A stretch of 64,000 bases of DNA from Virgibacillus halotolerans (GCF_016908515.1 NZ_JAFBEA010000010.1:88336-152335), one strand, 5' to 3'; positions 47,255-56,729 are shown, counted from the stretch's first letter. The notes: a model not told the origin generated them from the letters alone. Numbers and translations are program-made.

Positions 47255-48079
47255 ATGAATTATATTAAAGAATTGAATGGATTTAGAGAGTGGCTATTAT
47301 CGAATGAGCTGCCGGCTAATGCTGTTTCTTTATGGTACACGTTGATGAGCATCAACAATACAGCAAGATGGAAGAAAAGGTTTAATGCGCCGAACGCGAT
47401 TGTCAGGCAATTATCGGGTTTAACCAAACAAGGCTTACTGGATGCAAGGAACAAGTTGAAAGAACAAGGATTAATTGATTTTGAAAAAGGCAAAAGAGGA
47501 CAAGCATCTGTCTATGAAATGATTTCACTAACGCGTACAGATGAGTCCACGTTATACCAATCGCAAGACGAATCAGCATACCAATTGAATGACCAGTATC
47601 AAGGCGAATCCACATACCAATCTTTATACCAATCACAAGGCGAATCTGTAGGCTCATTACCAGACGCGTTCCGGGGCGAATCCATAGGCGAGTTTCAGCC
47701 CGTACTTAAACAGAAACATAAAGAAAAACAAGAGAGAAGAAAAGAGGACAAACGTGCGCAACCTTTGTTCACTATTTACGAACAAAACATCGGGAAGCCA
47801 GGTCCAATTGTGAAGGATGAACTGAAGCAATGGGGCGATTTAGTTGGTGAGCCAATTGTGTTAGAGGCCATGAAGCAGACTACTAAATATGGCGGGCGAA
47901 CGTTTAGCTACCTGGAAAAGATTTTAGAGGAATGGCGTGAAGCCAATTTAGCAACCCTTGAATCGGTACAAGCCTATGAAAAACGAAAGAACGCTCGAAA
48001 AAATAACACAGTTCCATTCCGAAAACCGGCGAAAGAAAGTAAACAATCCCTATTCGATGAACTACGGGAGGAGGTATGA
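47255..48079 (+). CDS. Phage-type replication initiator with DnaD domain
   Basis: 274 residues from ATG 47255 (AAAGGGAAG upstream). N-terminal winged helix (WYTLMSINNTARWKKRFNAP, then LSGLTKQGLLDARNKLKEQG). A low-complexity repeated stretch (about 98-150) with recurring YQSQ-ES and YQGES units. A DnaD/DnaB_2 domain follows (LFTIYEQNIGKPGPIVKDEL to FSYLEKILEEWREANLATLE). Such proteins bind a phage origin and recruit the loader; SPP1 G38P plays the same part. It is followed closely by a helicase loader and a helicase. Confidence 0.85.
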   Translation: MNYIKELNGFREWLLSNELPANAVSLWYTLMSINNTARWKKRFNAPNAIVRQLSGLTKQGLLDARNKLKEQGLIDFEKGKRGQASVYEMISLTRTDESTLYQSQDESAYQLNDQYQGESTYQSLYQSQGESVGSLPDAFRGESIGEFQPVLKQKHKEKQERRKEDKRAQPLFTIYEQNIGKPGPIVKDELKQWGDLVGEPIVLEAMKQTTKYGGRTFSYLEKILEEWREANLATLESVQAYEKRKNARKNNTVPFRKPAKESKQSLFDELREEV

Positions 48080-48080
48080 A

Positions 48081-48419
48081 ATGGATAAAAGTGAAGCGAT
48101 TCAAGTGCTGGAAGCGATTAGAGATATTTACCCGAAGTATGAGATATCAAAGAAGAAAGCACAAATGCTTATTCCACAGTTGAAACCGATGGATTATAAG
48201 CTGGTAATGGAAAAGCTATCTTCTCATTTGGCTACCTGTCCCTATCCACCTACGATTGCGGAAATTGCTGCCTATCCGGTCGAAAACAATGACCACTTGG
48301 AGAAAATAAAAAGATGGCGTGTTGAAGCATCCAAGGTACCTGACGAAATCAAGCAGGTTTTCCATCAACAAATGGTCAAACTAGTAAAGGACAAAGCAAA
48401 TGACAGCCATTGCCAATAA
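48081..48419 (+). CDS. Helicase loader, G39P-like
   Basis: 112 residues from ATG 48081, with GGGAGGAGGT inside the end of the previous gene. The sequence EAIQVLEAIRDIYPKYEISK, then WxPQL-like LIPQLKPMDYKLVMEKLSSH and PYPPTIAEIAAYP, matches the N-terminal fold of SPP1 G39P, the loader and inhibitor of helicase G40P. The C-terminus is charged and likely flexible. It overlaps the helicase gene by 20 bases, which fits that pairing. Confidence 0.8.
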   Translation: MDKSEAIQVLEAIRDIYPKYEISKKKAQMLIPQLKPMDYKLVMEKLSSHLATCPYPPTIAEIAAYPVENNDHLEKIKRWRVEASKVPDEIKQVFHQQMVKLVKDKANDSHCQ

Positions 48420-49662
48420 TGAAGCGGAAGCATCGGTACTTGGATCTGTGCTGAAGGATGGGATACTTTTCAAAGAACTACTGGTACAGGAAGCACATTT
48501 TTACTATGCAAATCATCGACGGATATTCCGGGCCATGAAGGAGGTGTCTGATCAAAATGATTTTATCGACATGGTAACAGTGACGACCAAACTGGGGGAC
48601 GCGATTACGCAAGTAGGTGGAACCACTTACTTACTAGAAATGGTGGAATCTGTAGCAAGTACGGCAGCGATGAAGCATCATGAACGCTTAATCTTTGATG
48701 CGTATCGGGCAAAGATGTCAAAAACATGTGCCTTACAGTTTGCTGAAGACCCCACGGATCAAGCATTAGACGCACTCATTACAAAATTACAGAATTTCCG
48801 TCAAGTAGGGGTGGACAAGCAGGATAAGACAACCTATGATTATTTGCTTGAAATCACCGATGATATGTGTTTTCCGACAGAGGAGCAATCTGGGTTTGGT
48901 ACATCTTTTCAAGACTTAGATGATATGACGGGTGGATTACAACGGGGAGAGTTGATTATTGTTGCTGCAAGGCCTTCCGTTGGCAAAACTGCGTTCGCAC
49001 TGAATCTAGCAGCTGGTCATGCAGCAAATGGTGGGACGTCATTGGTCTTTAGTTTGGAAATGGGAACCAAGCTACTCCTGCAACGAATGATCTCGTCTGT
49101 AGGGATGATTAACAGTCAAAAATGGCGGAACATGGCTTTTTCAGGAGTAGATTATGAACGGGCCATCAATGCGGTCGGGACTATTTCTAACTGGAAACTA
49201 GCGATTTATGACCAAATGCGAACGGTGATTGATATCCGTTCTGCGATTCGAAAAAAGGTTCATGACAATCCTGAAGCCAAACATGTAGCGATCATTGATT
49301 ATTTACAATTGATGACCCCAACAGGCAAGCATGAACGTCGTGACCTGGAAATAGGTGAGATAACACGTGAGTTAAAGCTACTTGCAGTCGAGTTGAACAT
49401 TCCAATTGTATTACTGTCCCAGTTATCAAGGGGCGTGGAGTCACGTCCAGATAAGCGTCCACTCATGTCAGACCTCAGAGAGTCAGGAAATATAGAACAG
49501 GATGCAGACGTCATTTCATTTCTGTACCGGGATGATTACTATGATAGGGATTCTGAGAGGAAAAATAGGATGGAAGTTATTCTGTCTAAGCAACGGAACG
49601 GTCCAACAGGTACGGTGGAGTTGATATTTAATAAGGCATATGGACGGTTTGGGAATTTGTGA
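48400..49662 (+). CDS. Phage-type replicative DNA helicase (DnaB/G40P family)
   Basis: 420 residues. N-domain EAEASVLGSVLKDGILFKEL; Walker A ARPSVGKTAFALN; VAIIDYLQLMTP; SQLSRGVESRPDKRPLMSDL; arginine finger SKQRNGPTGTVELIF. All helicase motifs look intact. It is shorter than chromosomal DnaC at 26475 and differs through the N-domain. With the loader and DnaD-like protein it forms a complete SPP1-like helicase-loading set. Confidence 0.92.
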   Translation: MTAIANNEAEASVLGSVLKDGILFKELLVQEAHFYYANHRRIFRAMKEVSDQNDFIDMVTVTTKLGDAITQVGGTTYLLEMVESVASTAAMKHHERLIFDAYRAKMSKTCALQFAEDPTDQALDALITKLQNFRQVGVDKQDKTTYDYLLEITDDMCFPTEEQSGFGTSFQDLDDMTGGLQRGELIIVAARPSVGKTAFALNLAAGHAANGGTSLVFSLEMGTKLLLQRMISSVGMINSQKWRNMAFSGVDYERAINAVGTISNWKLAIYDQMRTVIDIRSAIRKKVHDNPEAKHVAIIDYLQLMTPTGKHERRDLEIGEITRELKLLAVELNIPIVLLSQLSRGVESRPDKRPLMSDLRESGNIEQDADVISFLYRDDYYDRDSERKNRMEVILSKQRNGPTGTVELIFNKAYGRFGNL

Positions 49663-49716
49663 GGGCGTTTAAAAATCCACTAAATAGGATAATAAACTAG
49701 AATCAGCCTAGTCTAA

Positions 49717-49746
49717 TATCCTGTTTATACCGGTATAAACAGGATA
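49717..49746. repeat. Perfect 30-bp palindrome after the phage-like helicase
   Basis: Arms TATCCTGTTTATACC (49717-49731) and GGTATAAACAGGATA (49732-49746), no spacer, no mismatch. No T run follows on either strand, so it is not a classical terminator. The next bases hold a 12-codon ORF (MAAKIKAYLQRL) with its own AGAGGATA site, perhaps a gene stump. The rest of 49663-50062 contains nothing else I recognise. Confidence 0.75.
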
Positions 49747-50062
49747 AAAACTTGAAAGAGGATAACTGATGGCAGCGAAGATTAAAGCGTACCTTCAGCG
49801 TTTGTAAGTTTTAAGGTAACTATATTGTAGATGATCCACAACGTTATGCTATTTGCCGAATGTAAAAGTGCCGTCCAGGAAACGCTATAAAAAGTGAGAA
49901 GTTTTACATGGGCGTGCATGCTTATACAGCAGTTCTGGTACACTTTTTATATAACAAAACCTTTAGAATATTACTATTTCCTTGCTGAACAAATAAAAAG
50001 ATTGACTCTTTCGCTCGGGGGGCTTTAAATATGCTTATACGTCTATAAAGGAGCAACAACAT

Positions 50063-51238
50063 ATGGATAAAAAACAAACGATACCTCTTATTATCGTACT
50101 CATAAATCTATTTTTAATATTTCTGGGGATTAGTCTTGTCATCCCTGTCGTACCAACCATTATGAACGAATTACATTTGTCTGGATCGATGGTTGGTTAC
50201 TTAGTCGCAGCTTTTGCCTTTTTGCAGCTGCTTGCTTCACCGATTTCAGGAAAATGGGTGGATCGCTATGGACGCAAAAGGATGATTTTGATTGGGTTAG
50301 TGATCTTTGCTTTTTCTGAATTTCTATTCGGTATTGGCCAAGGCGTCGTTGTGCTGTTTTTATCGCGCATGCTTGGGGGGATCAGTGCGGCCTTTATCAT
50401 GCCTGCTGTAACCGCATATATTGCTGATATTACATCCATTGAATATCGGCCAAAAGCACTTGGATATATGTCGGCAGCTATCTCAACAGGATTTATTATA
50501 GGGCCGGGAATAGGTGGATTCTTAGCGAACTTTGGAACGAGAGTACCTTTCTTTTTTGCAGCTGGTTTCGCGCTGGTGGCATTTGTCATGTCTGTTTTTC
50601 TACTAGGTGAACCTGAGCGACACCAGGAAGAGCAAATAGCAGGTACACCTACAGGATGGAAAAGGATTCTCATACCTGTTTATCTCATCTCTTTTATCAT
50701 TATCTTTATTACATCATTTGGTTTGTCGTCTTTTGAATCGCTGTTCTCGTTGTTTGCGGATCGTAATTTTGGTTTTACACCAAAGGATATTGCAATTATG
50801 ATTACTGGTGGTGGCGTGCTCGGTGCCATTTTTCAAGTTGTGTTGTTTGATCATCTACTTAAATGGATTGGTGAGGTCCGACTGATTCGATATAGCTTAA
50901 TATTTTCAACTGTTATGGTTTTCTTCATGACGATTGTACATGATTATTACGCCATTTTGCTTGTTACGATTACCATTTTTATCGGCTTTGATTTAATGCG
51001 GCCGGCCGTTACCAACTATCTGTCCAGAATTGCAGGGAAAGAACAAGGATTTGCCGCGGGTATGAACTCGATGTTTACCAGTATTGGTAACGTGCTCGGA
51101 CCGGTCATTGGGGGACTGCTGTTTGATGTGGACCTGAATTATCCTTTTTACTTTGCAGCAATAACACTAGCAATCGGCATTGGGATAACCTTTGTGTGGA
51201 AGGACCCTGAAGCAGACCCAAGCATTATAAGAGATTAA
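50063..51238 (+). CDS. MFS drug efflux transporter (NorA/TetA-like)
   Basis: 391 residues, twelve membrane helices. Motif A in SGKWVDRYGRKRMILIGLVI between helices 2 and 3; motif C-like SAAISTGFIIGPGIGGFLA in helix 5, marking drug/H+ antiporters. Substrate unknown. AAAGGAGCAACAAC upstream of ATG. No regulator adjoining. A terminator follows at 51241. Confidence 0.9.
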   Translation: MDKKQTIPLIIVLINLFLIFLGISLVIPVVPTIMNELHLSGSMVGYLVAAFAFLQLLASPISGKWVDRYGRKRMILIGLVIFAFSEFLFGIGQGVVVLFLSRMLGGISAAFIMPAVTAYIADITSIEYRPKALGYMSAAISTGFIIGPGIGGFLANFGTRVPFFFAAGFALVAFVMSVFLLGEPERHQEEQIAGTPTGWKRILIPVYLISFIIIFITSFGLSSFESLFSLFADRNFGFTPKDIAIMITGGGVLGAIFQVVLFDHLLKWIGEVRLIRYSLIFSTVMVFFMTIVHDYYAILLVTITIFIGFDLMRPAVTNYLSRIAGKEQGFAAGMNSMFTSIGNVLGPVIGGLLFDVDLNYPFYFAAITLAIGIGITFVWKDPEADPSIIRD

Positions 51239-51240
51239 AT

Positions 51241-51272
51241 AAAGCCAGAGGGACTGTCCCTCTGGCTTTTTT
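51241..51272 (+). terminator. Rho-independent terminator after MFS gene
   Basis: AAAGCCAGAGGGAC pairs with GTCCCTCTGGCTTT around a tiny loop, followed by TT; the 14-base arms are perfect. Confidence 0.85.
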
Positions 51273-51346
51273 AGTAATTTCAAATCGCCCCTGATCCAGC
51301 TTCAATTATTGTCAGCTTATATCACATCTCTTAATATTTCCGTCTT

Positions 51347-53170
51347 TTACCGGAACAAATCCAAGAAACGTTCCCAAAGACCTTTCTCTTCTTCCTTCAC
51401 TTCTTCTTTTTCTTCTGGTTCTTCTACTTCAATTGATTCGGTTTGCAAAACAAATTGAACGACATCGACATTTTTATTTTTTTCGGATACAAACGATATT
51501 GGATCGAAATCAGATCCATCATATTCTTCCATCATTTTATCTATCTCGGACTGCATCTCCCCTGGCAAATCACTGGTTTCTCCTTCCAGTTCTTCCGTGC
51601 CGTCTTGAAGATCTCCGGCGCCATCCTTCAGAGAAGCCGTACCATCTGCAAGTCCACCGATACCTTTATCGATAGCTTGATAGTTCGATGCCAAATCGCT
51701 AACACCGTCCGTATATGCTACTAAACCTTGATGGAAAGTTTGGTACTGAGATGAAAGCTCTGATATACCTGTTTGCAGATCTCCTAGTTCATCTAATCCG
51801 TCTATAGAATCCAATCCACTCTCAATTTCAGCCGCAGTAGCATTCGCTCCATCTGCCATTTCTCTTACCGAACTAGAAACGTCTTCCAATGTTCCTGTCG
51901 TGGTGTCAAATGCTTCTTTCACTTCCTGGTACGTACCTTTCACTTTCTGAGCGGATTCATAGGAATCGATCAATTGGTTGACAACATCCTGATCGACGTC
52001 ACTTTTTAAAAGTTCCTCGATTTGGTCTTCTGTGATGTCACTATTAGGGATCCCACTTATCGCCTCACGCAAATTACTATAGGCTATATCGTAGTTATCA
52101 CGCAGTTCATCAAGGCCATCAGCAGTTTCCGCCAAACCATCTGCTAATGCACGGATGCCTTCAGGTAATTGCTTCAGGTCACCTGCGTCGGGCATTTCAT
52201 CTGGAGCGCCTTGTAATGCGTCACTTACTTGTTGTAAAACATCATTAATTTCCGAAGATCCACTGATGAGTTCGCCGGAAGACTGATCCAATTGGTTGAT
52301 CCCATCTAGGTAGCTACTGGATCCGTTGCGTAGTTCCGCAGCGCCATTATTTAGATCTGAAATGCCACCTTTCAAATCGTTGACACCACCATTAATCTCT
52401 TTAATCGCGTCTGCTAGTGAACTCATGTCGCCTTTCATATCGCCCAAGTCTGGGTCATCAATCGACATGGAAGCGGGTGTTGCTGATATCTCGATTGGAT
52501 CCATTTCCAAATCTTTCACATCGGCAGATACAATGAATGTTTCTTCCTTGCCCGGCATAACGGTAAAGGTTAATGCGGTATCTTTACCAGACTTCGCTTT
52601 GTTTGCATCCGGAGCTTGGATCTTATCAAAATGCACTGGATCAAGCGTCAGTGAAATTTGCATCATATAATTTTCGAAAAACGCAGGATCGACAGCGTCA
52701 TTGCCAGAGGTCTTGATCTGTAATTCCAGTGACCCCTTTTTGCCGGCTAATTCATGCGGGTCGATTTCTTTTCCATCTAGCATATAGGTGATATCAATAT
52801 CCCATGGTAATGGTTGGTTGTCGATGTTTCCTTGATAATAAAAATCCTTATCTTCCTTTTCTGCCTGAAAACGAACCTTACCATCGTCTGTCTGTTTGAT
52901 ATCCGTTAAATTACTTAAGTTACGAACATTTGTATAATCGCCATGGTCCGTGATGGTGCCAGGCTTCGTGTCACGGAATGTGTTCACTACATACATATTC
53001 TGCAAGGCACCATTTGCCTCTAGCTTACCGTAAATTGCTTCGTCCTTCATGGCATATTTGCCTTTTTCAGCGTCCTCATTCTCCTTGTCTTTCGCTAACG
53101 CGGAGAAAGGAAGGGAGCCAAATACTAAAACGGTTCCCATCATCACAGCTGCTATTTGTTTCAATCGCAT
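51347..53170 (-). CDS. YhgE/Pip-like secreted protein with heptad repeats
   Basis: 607 residues from ATG 53170 (GAGGAGTGATATC upstream, minus strand); the frame runs on to 53242 but only through the end of the next gene. Signal peptide MRLKQIAAVMMGTVLVFGSL. The centre and C-half have many DLxDG, ELxDG and LADG-type heptads (NDLKGGISDLNNGAAELRNG; GLADGTASLKDGAGDLQDG), as in YhgE/Pip proteins. Acidic-Lys tail, then WERFLDLFR. Lacks the C-terminal membrane domain of full YhgE. Probably partners the MMPL transporter whose stop is four bases upstream. Confidence 0.8.
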   Translation of the reverse strand: MRLKQIAAVMMGTVLVFGSLPFSALAKDKENEDAEKGKYAMKDEAIYGKLEANGALQNMYVVNTFRDTKPGTITDHGDYTNVRNLSNLTDIKQTDDGKVRFQAEKEDKDFYYQGNIDNQPLPWDIDITYMLDGKEIDPHELAGKKGSLELQIKTSGNDAVDPAFFENYMMQISLTLDPVHFDKIQAPDANKAKSGKDTALTFTVMPGKEETFIVSADVKDLEMDPIEISATPASMSIDDPDLGDMKGDMSSLADAIKEINGGVNDLKGGISDLNNGAAELRNGSSSYLDGINQLDQSSGELISGSSEINDVLQQVSDALQGAPDEMPDAGDLKQLPEGIRALADGLAETADGLDELRDNYDIAYSNLREAISGIPNSDITEDQIEELLKSDVDQDVVNQLIDSYESAQKVKGTYQEVKEAFDTTTGTLEDVSSSVREMADGANATAAEIESGLDSIDGLDELGDLQTGISELSSQYQTFHQGLVAYTDGVSDLASNYQAIDKGIGGLADGTASLKDGAGDLQDGTEELEGETSDLPGEMQSEIDKMMEEYDGSDFDPISFVSEKNKNVDVVQFVLQTESIEVEEPEEKEEVKEEEKGLWERFLDLFR

Positions 53171-53174
53171 GATA

Positions 53175-55244
53175 TCACTCCTCTTTCCCTTTGAAAAAGT
53201 TCGGTTTCCAAGTTGTTTTTTCAATAACTTTGTCAAGCGCAAGTAGTAATGCCGGCAAGAAGAACACCACTAACAGAAATGCCAACAATGCACCACGTCC
53301 GAGCAAGAGCCCAATGGATCCGACGATCGGGTCTGATGACGTCACTGATAAAATAAAACCGACACTAGACAAAATAGACGCAGACACCCCGATAGAGAAT
53401 ATTTTCTCATTAATCGTCTTCTTGACGGCATCCAGTGCGCTCATTTCTTTACGAAGCCGTGTGTAGTTTTCGGTAAACAAGATTCCATAATCGACCGTCG
53501 CCGCCAGTTGCACCGTACTGATGATCAGATATCCGACATAAACAAGTGGTGTATCGGTTAAGTACGGAATGGCCAAGTTTATCCATACGGACGTCTCAAT
53601 CGTCAGCAGGAGAATAACTGGGAAGGAAATCGACCGGAATGTAACAAGCAGCACAATCGCAATGGAAATCACTGTCAGTGCGTTGACTAGCGTATTGTCC
53701 GCTTCCACAATGTCTCTCATATCATACATGGTCATGCTTTCTCCAAGCGCATGGTAATCATCGCCATAATAATCAGCGGCAATACCTTTAACCGTTTCGA
53801 CAAGGGCAAATGCTTCGTCCCCTTCTGCATCTGTGGTCGTATTTAACGTGATCCGGCTGTAATGTTCCGAAAAGAAGGATTCGGTTTGGGATTCATCGAG
53901 ATACTCTGGCGGAATGCCTGCCCCGATAACATTCACATAGGAAATCGTACTTTTCACTTCATCAAGGTTATCTAGATCTTTCACAAGTTGATCTTCTCGT
54001 GCTAGATCTCCCTTTGGTACTAACAGAACCATCGGGGTATATTTATCAAACGTAGCTTCAATTGCCTGCTCATCCTGACCTGCCCGCGTATTATCCGGGT
54101 TCCCCCCATTACCATAGAGGAAATTCGTCTGACCTTGCGCCAAAAAGGCTGGAACGACAAGTATAGCGATGATCAATAAGACAGGTATACGAAGCTTCAC
54201 AATATATTTTCCAATATTATATTTGCTTGGCAAGAAAGGTCGATGTTTTGTTTTATCAATGCCTTTATACATTAGCAATGTGAGCGCTGGAAGGAAGATC
54301 ATTACACTGATAAAGCTGAGCAAGATTCCTTTTAATAGGTTCAGACCTAGATCTGCACCAAGCCCAAACTGCATAAACATCAATGCCGTAAATCCAAAGA
54401 CTGTCGTTGATGCACTTGCTGCAATAGCCGGGAATGAACGCTTTATAGCCAGTTTCATTGCTTCCGCTGGCGTATCCTCTGTCTCCCGGAAATCATTGAA
54501 ACTATGAAGTAGGAATATGGCGTAGTCCAGCGATACAGCGAGCTGCAGGATTGGTGCTACTGCCGCTGTAACAAAGGATACTTCACCAAGAAAGATGTTC
54601 GTCCCCATGTTAATCAGTACGGATATACCAATGGTAATTAGGAAAAATGCCGGCTCTAGCCATGACGTTGTGGATAGCAGCAGAATCAAAATCACAACAG
54701 GTACAAGGATCAACGCTGCATTCATCGTTTCATCGCCTGTCGATTGTTGCGAGATTGCCGTATCCAACGCATCTCCTGACATCGCGTTATCCTTACCGAT
54801 CAAATCATAGACCGCATCCGTTGTTTCCACTTCTTTTCCTTTTTCAATTTCAAAAGAAAACAGTGCATTGCTGTCTTTATAGTACGATTCAACGGTATCT
54901 GTGTTTTCCATTTCGATCGGTGTAGTAATCTCCATCACATCATCGAGCCACATCACACCAGATATACCATCAATGTCTTCCAATTTTTTCTTGTACGCTA
55001 ATGCTTCCTGAATGCTGACGTCTTTTATCATGACCCGTGTATTGGCCACGTCATCGTCAAACGCTTCATCCATCACATCTGTAGATTTTATGGATGGCGC
55101 ATCATCTGACAGATAATCGACCATATCATAATTGGTCTTGACGCCAAACTGTACTATTACACTAATAATTGCCAGCACGCTAAAGGTGATGACAATTGAT
55201 TTTTTATATTTTAAAATAAGATCTGTCATGCTGTCTCTATTCAT
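53175..55244 (-). CDS. MMPL family (RND-type) transporter
   Basis: About 689 residues from ATG 55244; other in-frame ATGs at 55259 and 55229 are possible. Two repeats, each with one helix, an extracytoplasmic domain and five helices: first VAPILQLAVSLDYAIFLLHS and SASTTVFGFTALMFMQFGLG, second STVQLAATVDYGILFTENYT and SASILSSVGFILSVTS. The SLDYAIF and TVDYGIL motifs are the MMPL proton-relay region. Likely exports lipids or hydrophobic drugs. Divergent from a TetR regulator with palindromic sites between. Confidence 0.9.
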   Translation of the reverse strand: MNRDSMTDLILKYKKSIVITFSVLAIISVIVQFGVKTNYDMVDYLSDDAPSIKSTDVMDEAFDDDVANTRVMIKDVSIQEALAYKKKLEDIDGISGVMWLDDVMEITTPIEMENTDTVESYYKDSNALFSFEIEKGKEVETTDAVYDLIGKDNAMSGDALDTAISQQSTGDETMNAALILVPVVILILLLSTTSWLEPAFFLITIGISVLINMGTNIFLGEVSFVTAAVAPILQLAVSLDYAIFLLHSFNDFRETEDTPAEAMKLAIKRSFPAIAASASTTVFGFTALMFMQFGLGADLGLNLLKGILLSFISVMIFLPALTLLMYKGIDKTKHRPFLPSKYNIGKYIVKLRIPVLLIIAILVVPAFLAQGQTNFLYGNGGNPDNTRAGQDEQAIEATFDKYTPMVLLVPKGDLAREDQLVKDLDNLDEVKSTISYVNVIGAGIPPEYLDESQTESFFSEHYSRITLNTTTDAEGDEAFALVETVKGIAADYYGDDYHALGESMTMYDMRDIVEADNTLVNALTVISIAIVLLVTFRSISFPVILLLTIETSVWINLAIPYLTDTPLVYVGYLIISTVQLAATVDYGILFTENYTRLRKEMSALDAVKKTINEKIFSIGVSASILSSVGFILSVTSSDPIVGSIGLLLGRGALLAFLLVVFFLPALLLALDKVIEKTTWKPNFFKGKEE

Positions 55245-55288
55245 CCTTCCTTGCTTCATCCATTTAAACGCGATATTATTATTATACA

Positions 55289-55363
55289 CAACACTGTGTT
55301 GGACTTACAACAAACAATTTAAAGGTAAAAGTGTTAAAACCAACACTGAACGATAATGTGTTG
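55289..55363. promoter_or_regulatory. TetR-type operator sites between MMPL and TetR genes
   Basis: CAACACTGTGTTG (55289-55301) is a perfect 6-1-6 palindrome. CAACACTG at 55341-55348 and GTGTTG at 55358-55363 repeat the half-sites with wider spacing. Spaced to control both divergent genes. Confidence 0.65.
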
Positions 55364-55393
55364 AATAAAAGAAAAAGAAAGCGTGACAATTTG

Positions 55394-55945
55394 ATGAACA
55401 AAAAACTCGACCGACGAAAGAAGTACACACGAAACGTTTTAATGGACAGTTTAATCACTTTATTAAAGACCAAATCGATTTCCTCCATCACGGTTAAAGA
55501 AATCTGCGAACAAGCTGATATTAACCGTTCCACCTTTTATGCGCACTACAAAGACCAATTTGATTTGCTTGAACAAATAGAAGAAGAAATCATTACAGAA
55601 TTAAATACGTACTTAAATCAATACGACTTTGAACAGGAACAGGAAGCACTGCAGATGACTGAGAAGCTCCTGGAATATGTCGTTTCCAAGTATGACATGT
55701 TCCAGACACTTCTTAATGAAAATGCTGACCATTCCTTTGAACGACGCGTGATGGATGTCATCCGGTCATTCATGATCCAAAGTCAGATTACCAATGATGA
55801 AATGGATGAGGATATTGCTGAGTATGCGATTACGTATACCATCAGTGGCAGCATTTACGTTATAAAACAATGGGTTGCAAACAATATGGATCAGTCGCCG
55901 AAGCGAATTGCAGTGTTGATTAATAGTTTTGGGTTTAGGGGGTGA
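55394..55945 (+). CDS. TetR/AcrR family transcriptional regulator
   Basis: 183 residues from ATG 55394; the frame is open upstream to 55331, but that part would overlap the operators. HTH: LMDSLITLLKTKSISSITVK, then EICEQADINRSTFYAHYKDQ with the classical FYAHY helix. A variable ligand domain follows. Probably represses the MMPL/YhgE-like pair and itself through the CAACAC-GTGTTG sites. The effector is unknown. Confidence 0.9.
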   Translation: MNKKLDRRKKYTRNVLMDSLITLLKTKSISSITVKEICEQADINRSTFYAHYKDQFDLLEQIEEEIITELNTYLNQYDFEQEQEALQMTEKLLEYVVSKYDMFQTLLNENADHSFERRVMDVIRSFMIQSQITNDEMDEDIAEYAITYTISGSIYVIKQWVANNMDQSPKRIAVLINSFGFRG

Positions 55946-56080
55946 TAATTCCTGTAACAGAAGCGGTTCTTGAAGTATGGCGAGTGTTAGAGATACAATG
56001 ATACAATATGAAGAACTTTTGTGATGAAACCGAGAGATTTAGGAAGCTCGGATTTAGCAAATACCTTAGGGGGTTTTAAG

Positions 56081-56596
56081 ATGGACATGAATAACAATGA
56101 TATATTAATTCGTTTAAGATATGCGCTTGATTTAAAGGATGGGGAGATGGTAGAGGTATTTAAGCTTGGAGGCGTTGCGTTAACCGAAGATGACTTGCAA
56201 GATTTGCTTGTAAAATCAATAGACAGCTACTATGATGATGGAGAAATTGATGACGAGTATACGGAATGCAGTAATTCCATGTTAGAGTCATTTTTAAATG
56301 GTTTGATTATATATAAAAGAGGTAGACAAGATCCAAATCCAAGTCAGCAAGGCAAACCAGACATGTCGATTCAGAACAACGGAAGTGTGAATAATGTATT
56401 GCTAAAGAAATTAAAAATAGCACTAACATTAACAAGTGAGGATATGTTAGATATATTAAAGTCTGCAGATGTAATCGTGACAAAAGGAGAATTGAGCGCC
56501 TTATTAAGAAAAGAGGGGCATAAGAATTATAAACGGTGCGGCGATCGCTATGCCCGGAATTTTTTAAAGGGATTGGCCTTTAGATATAGGGGATAG
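56081..56596 (+). CDS. DUF1456 family protein
   Basis: 171 residues from ATG 56081 (TTAGGGGGTTTTAAG). Two tandem copies of the DUF1456 unit: NNDILIRLRYALDLKDGEMV with LNGLIIYKRG, and NNVLLKKLKIALTLTSEDML with LKGLAFRYRG. This matches E. coli YehS and Gram-positive homologues; function unknown. No operon partner. Confidence 0.88.
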   Translation: MDMNNNDILIRLRYALDLKDGEMVEVFKLGGVALTEDDLQDLLVKSIDSYYDDGEIDDEYTECSNSMLESFLNGLIIYKRGRQDPNPSQQGKPDMSIQNNGSVNNVLLKKLKIALTLTSEDMLDILKSADVIVTKGELSALLRKEGHKNYKRCGDRYARNFLKGLAFRYRG

Positions 56597-56729
56597 GTTA
56601 GCTTTAATGGTGGAGAAGGATTGATAAATAAAAAACAGATAATCATCCGGTTGTGTATTTTAAAATAAAATTTGTTAAAGTAGTATTAAAAGCACATATT
56701 AGTTTTTTATTGAAGGAGCATTTGACATA

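Noticed and set aside
46515..49750. CRISPR array or full prophage
   Set aside because: No regularly spaced repeats, and no capsid, tail, lysis or integrase genes; only a replication module is present.
54169..54507. Plus-strand ORF of 112 codons opposite the MMPL gene
   Set aside because: Antisense shadow of a well-supported transporter; no ribosome binding site or recognisable protein.
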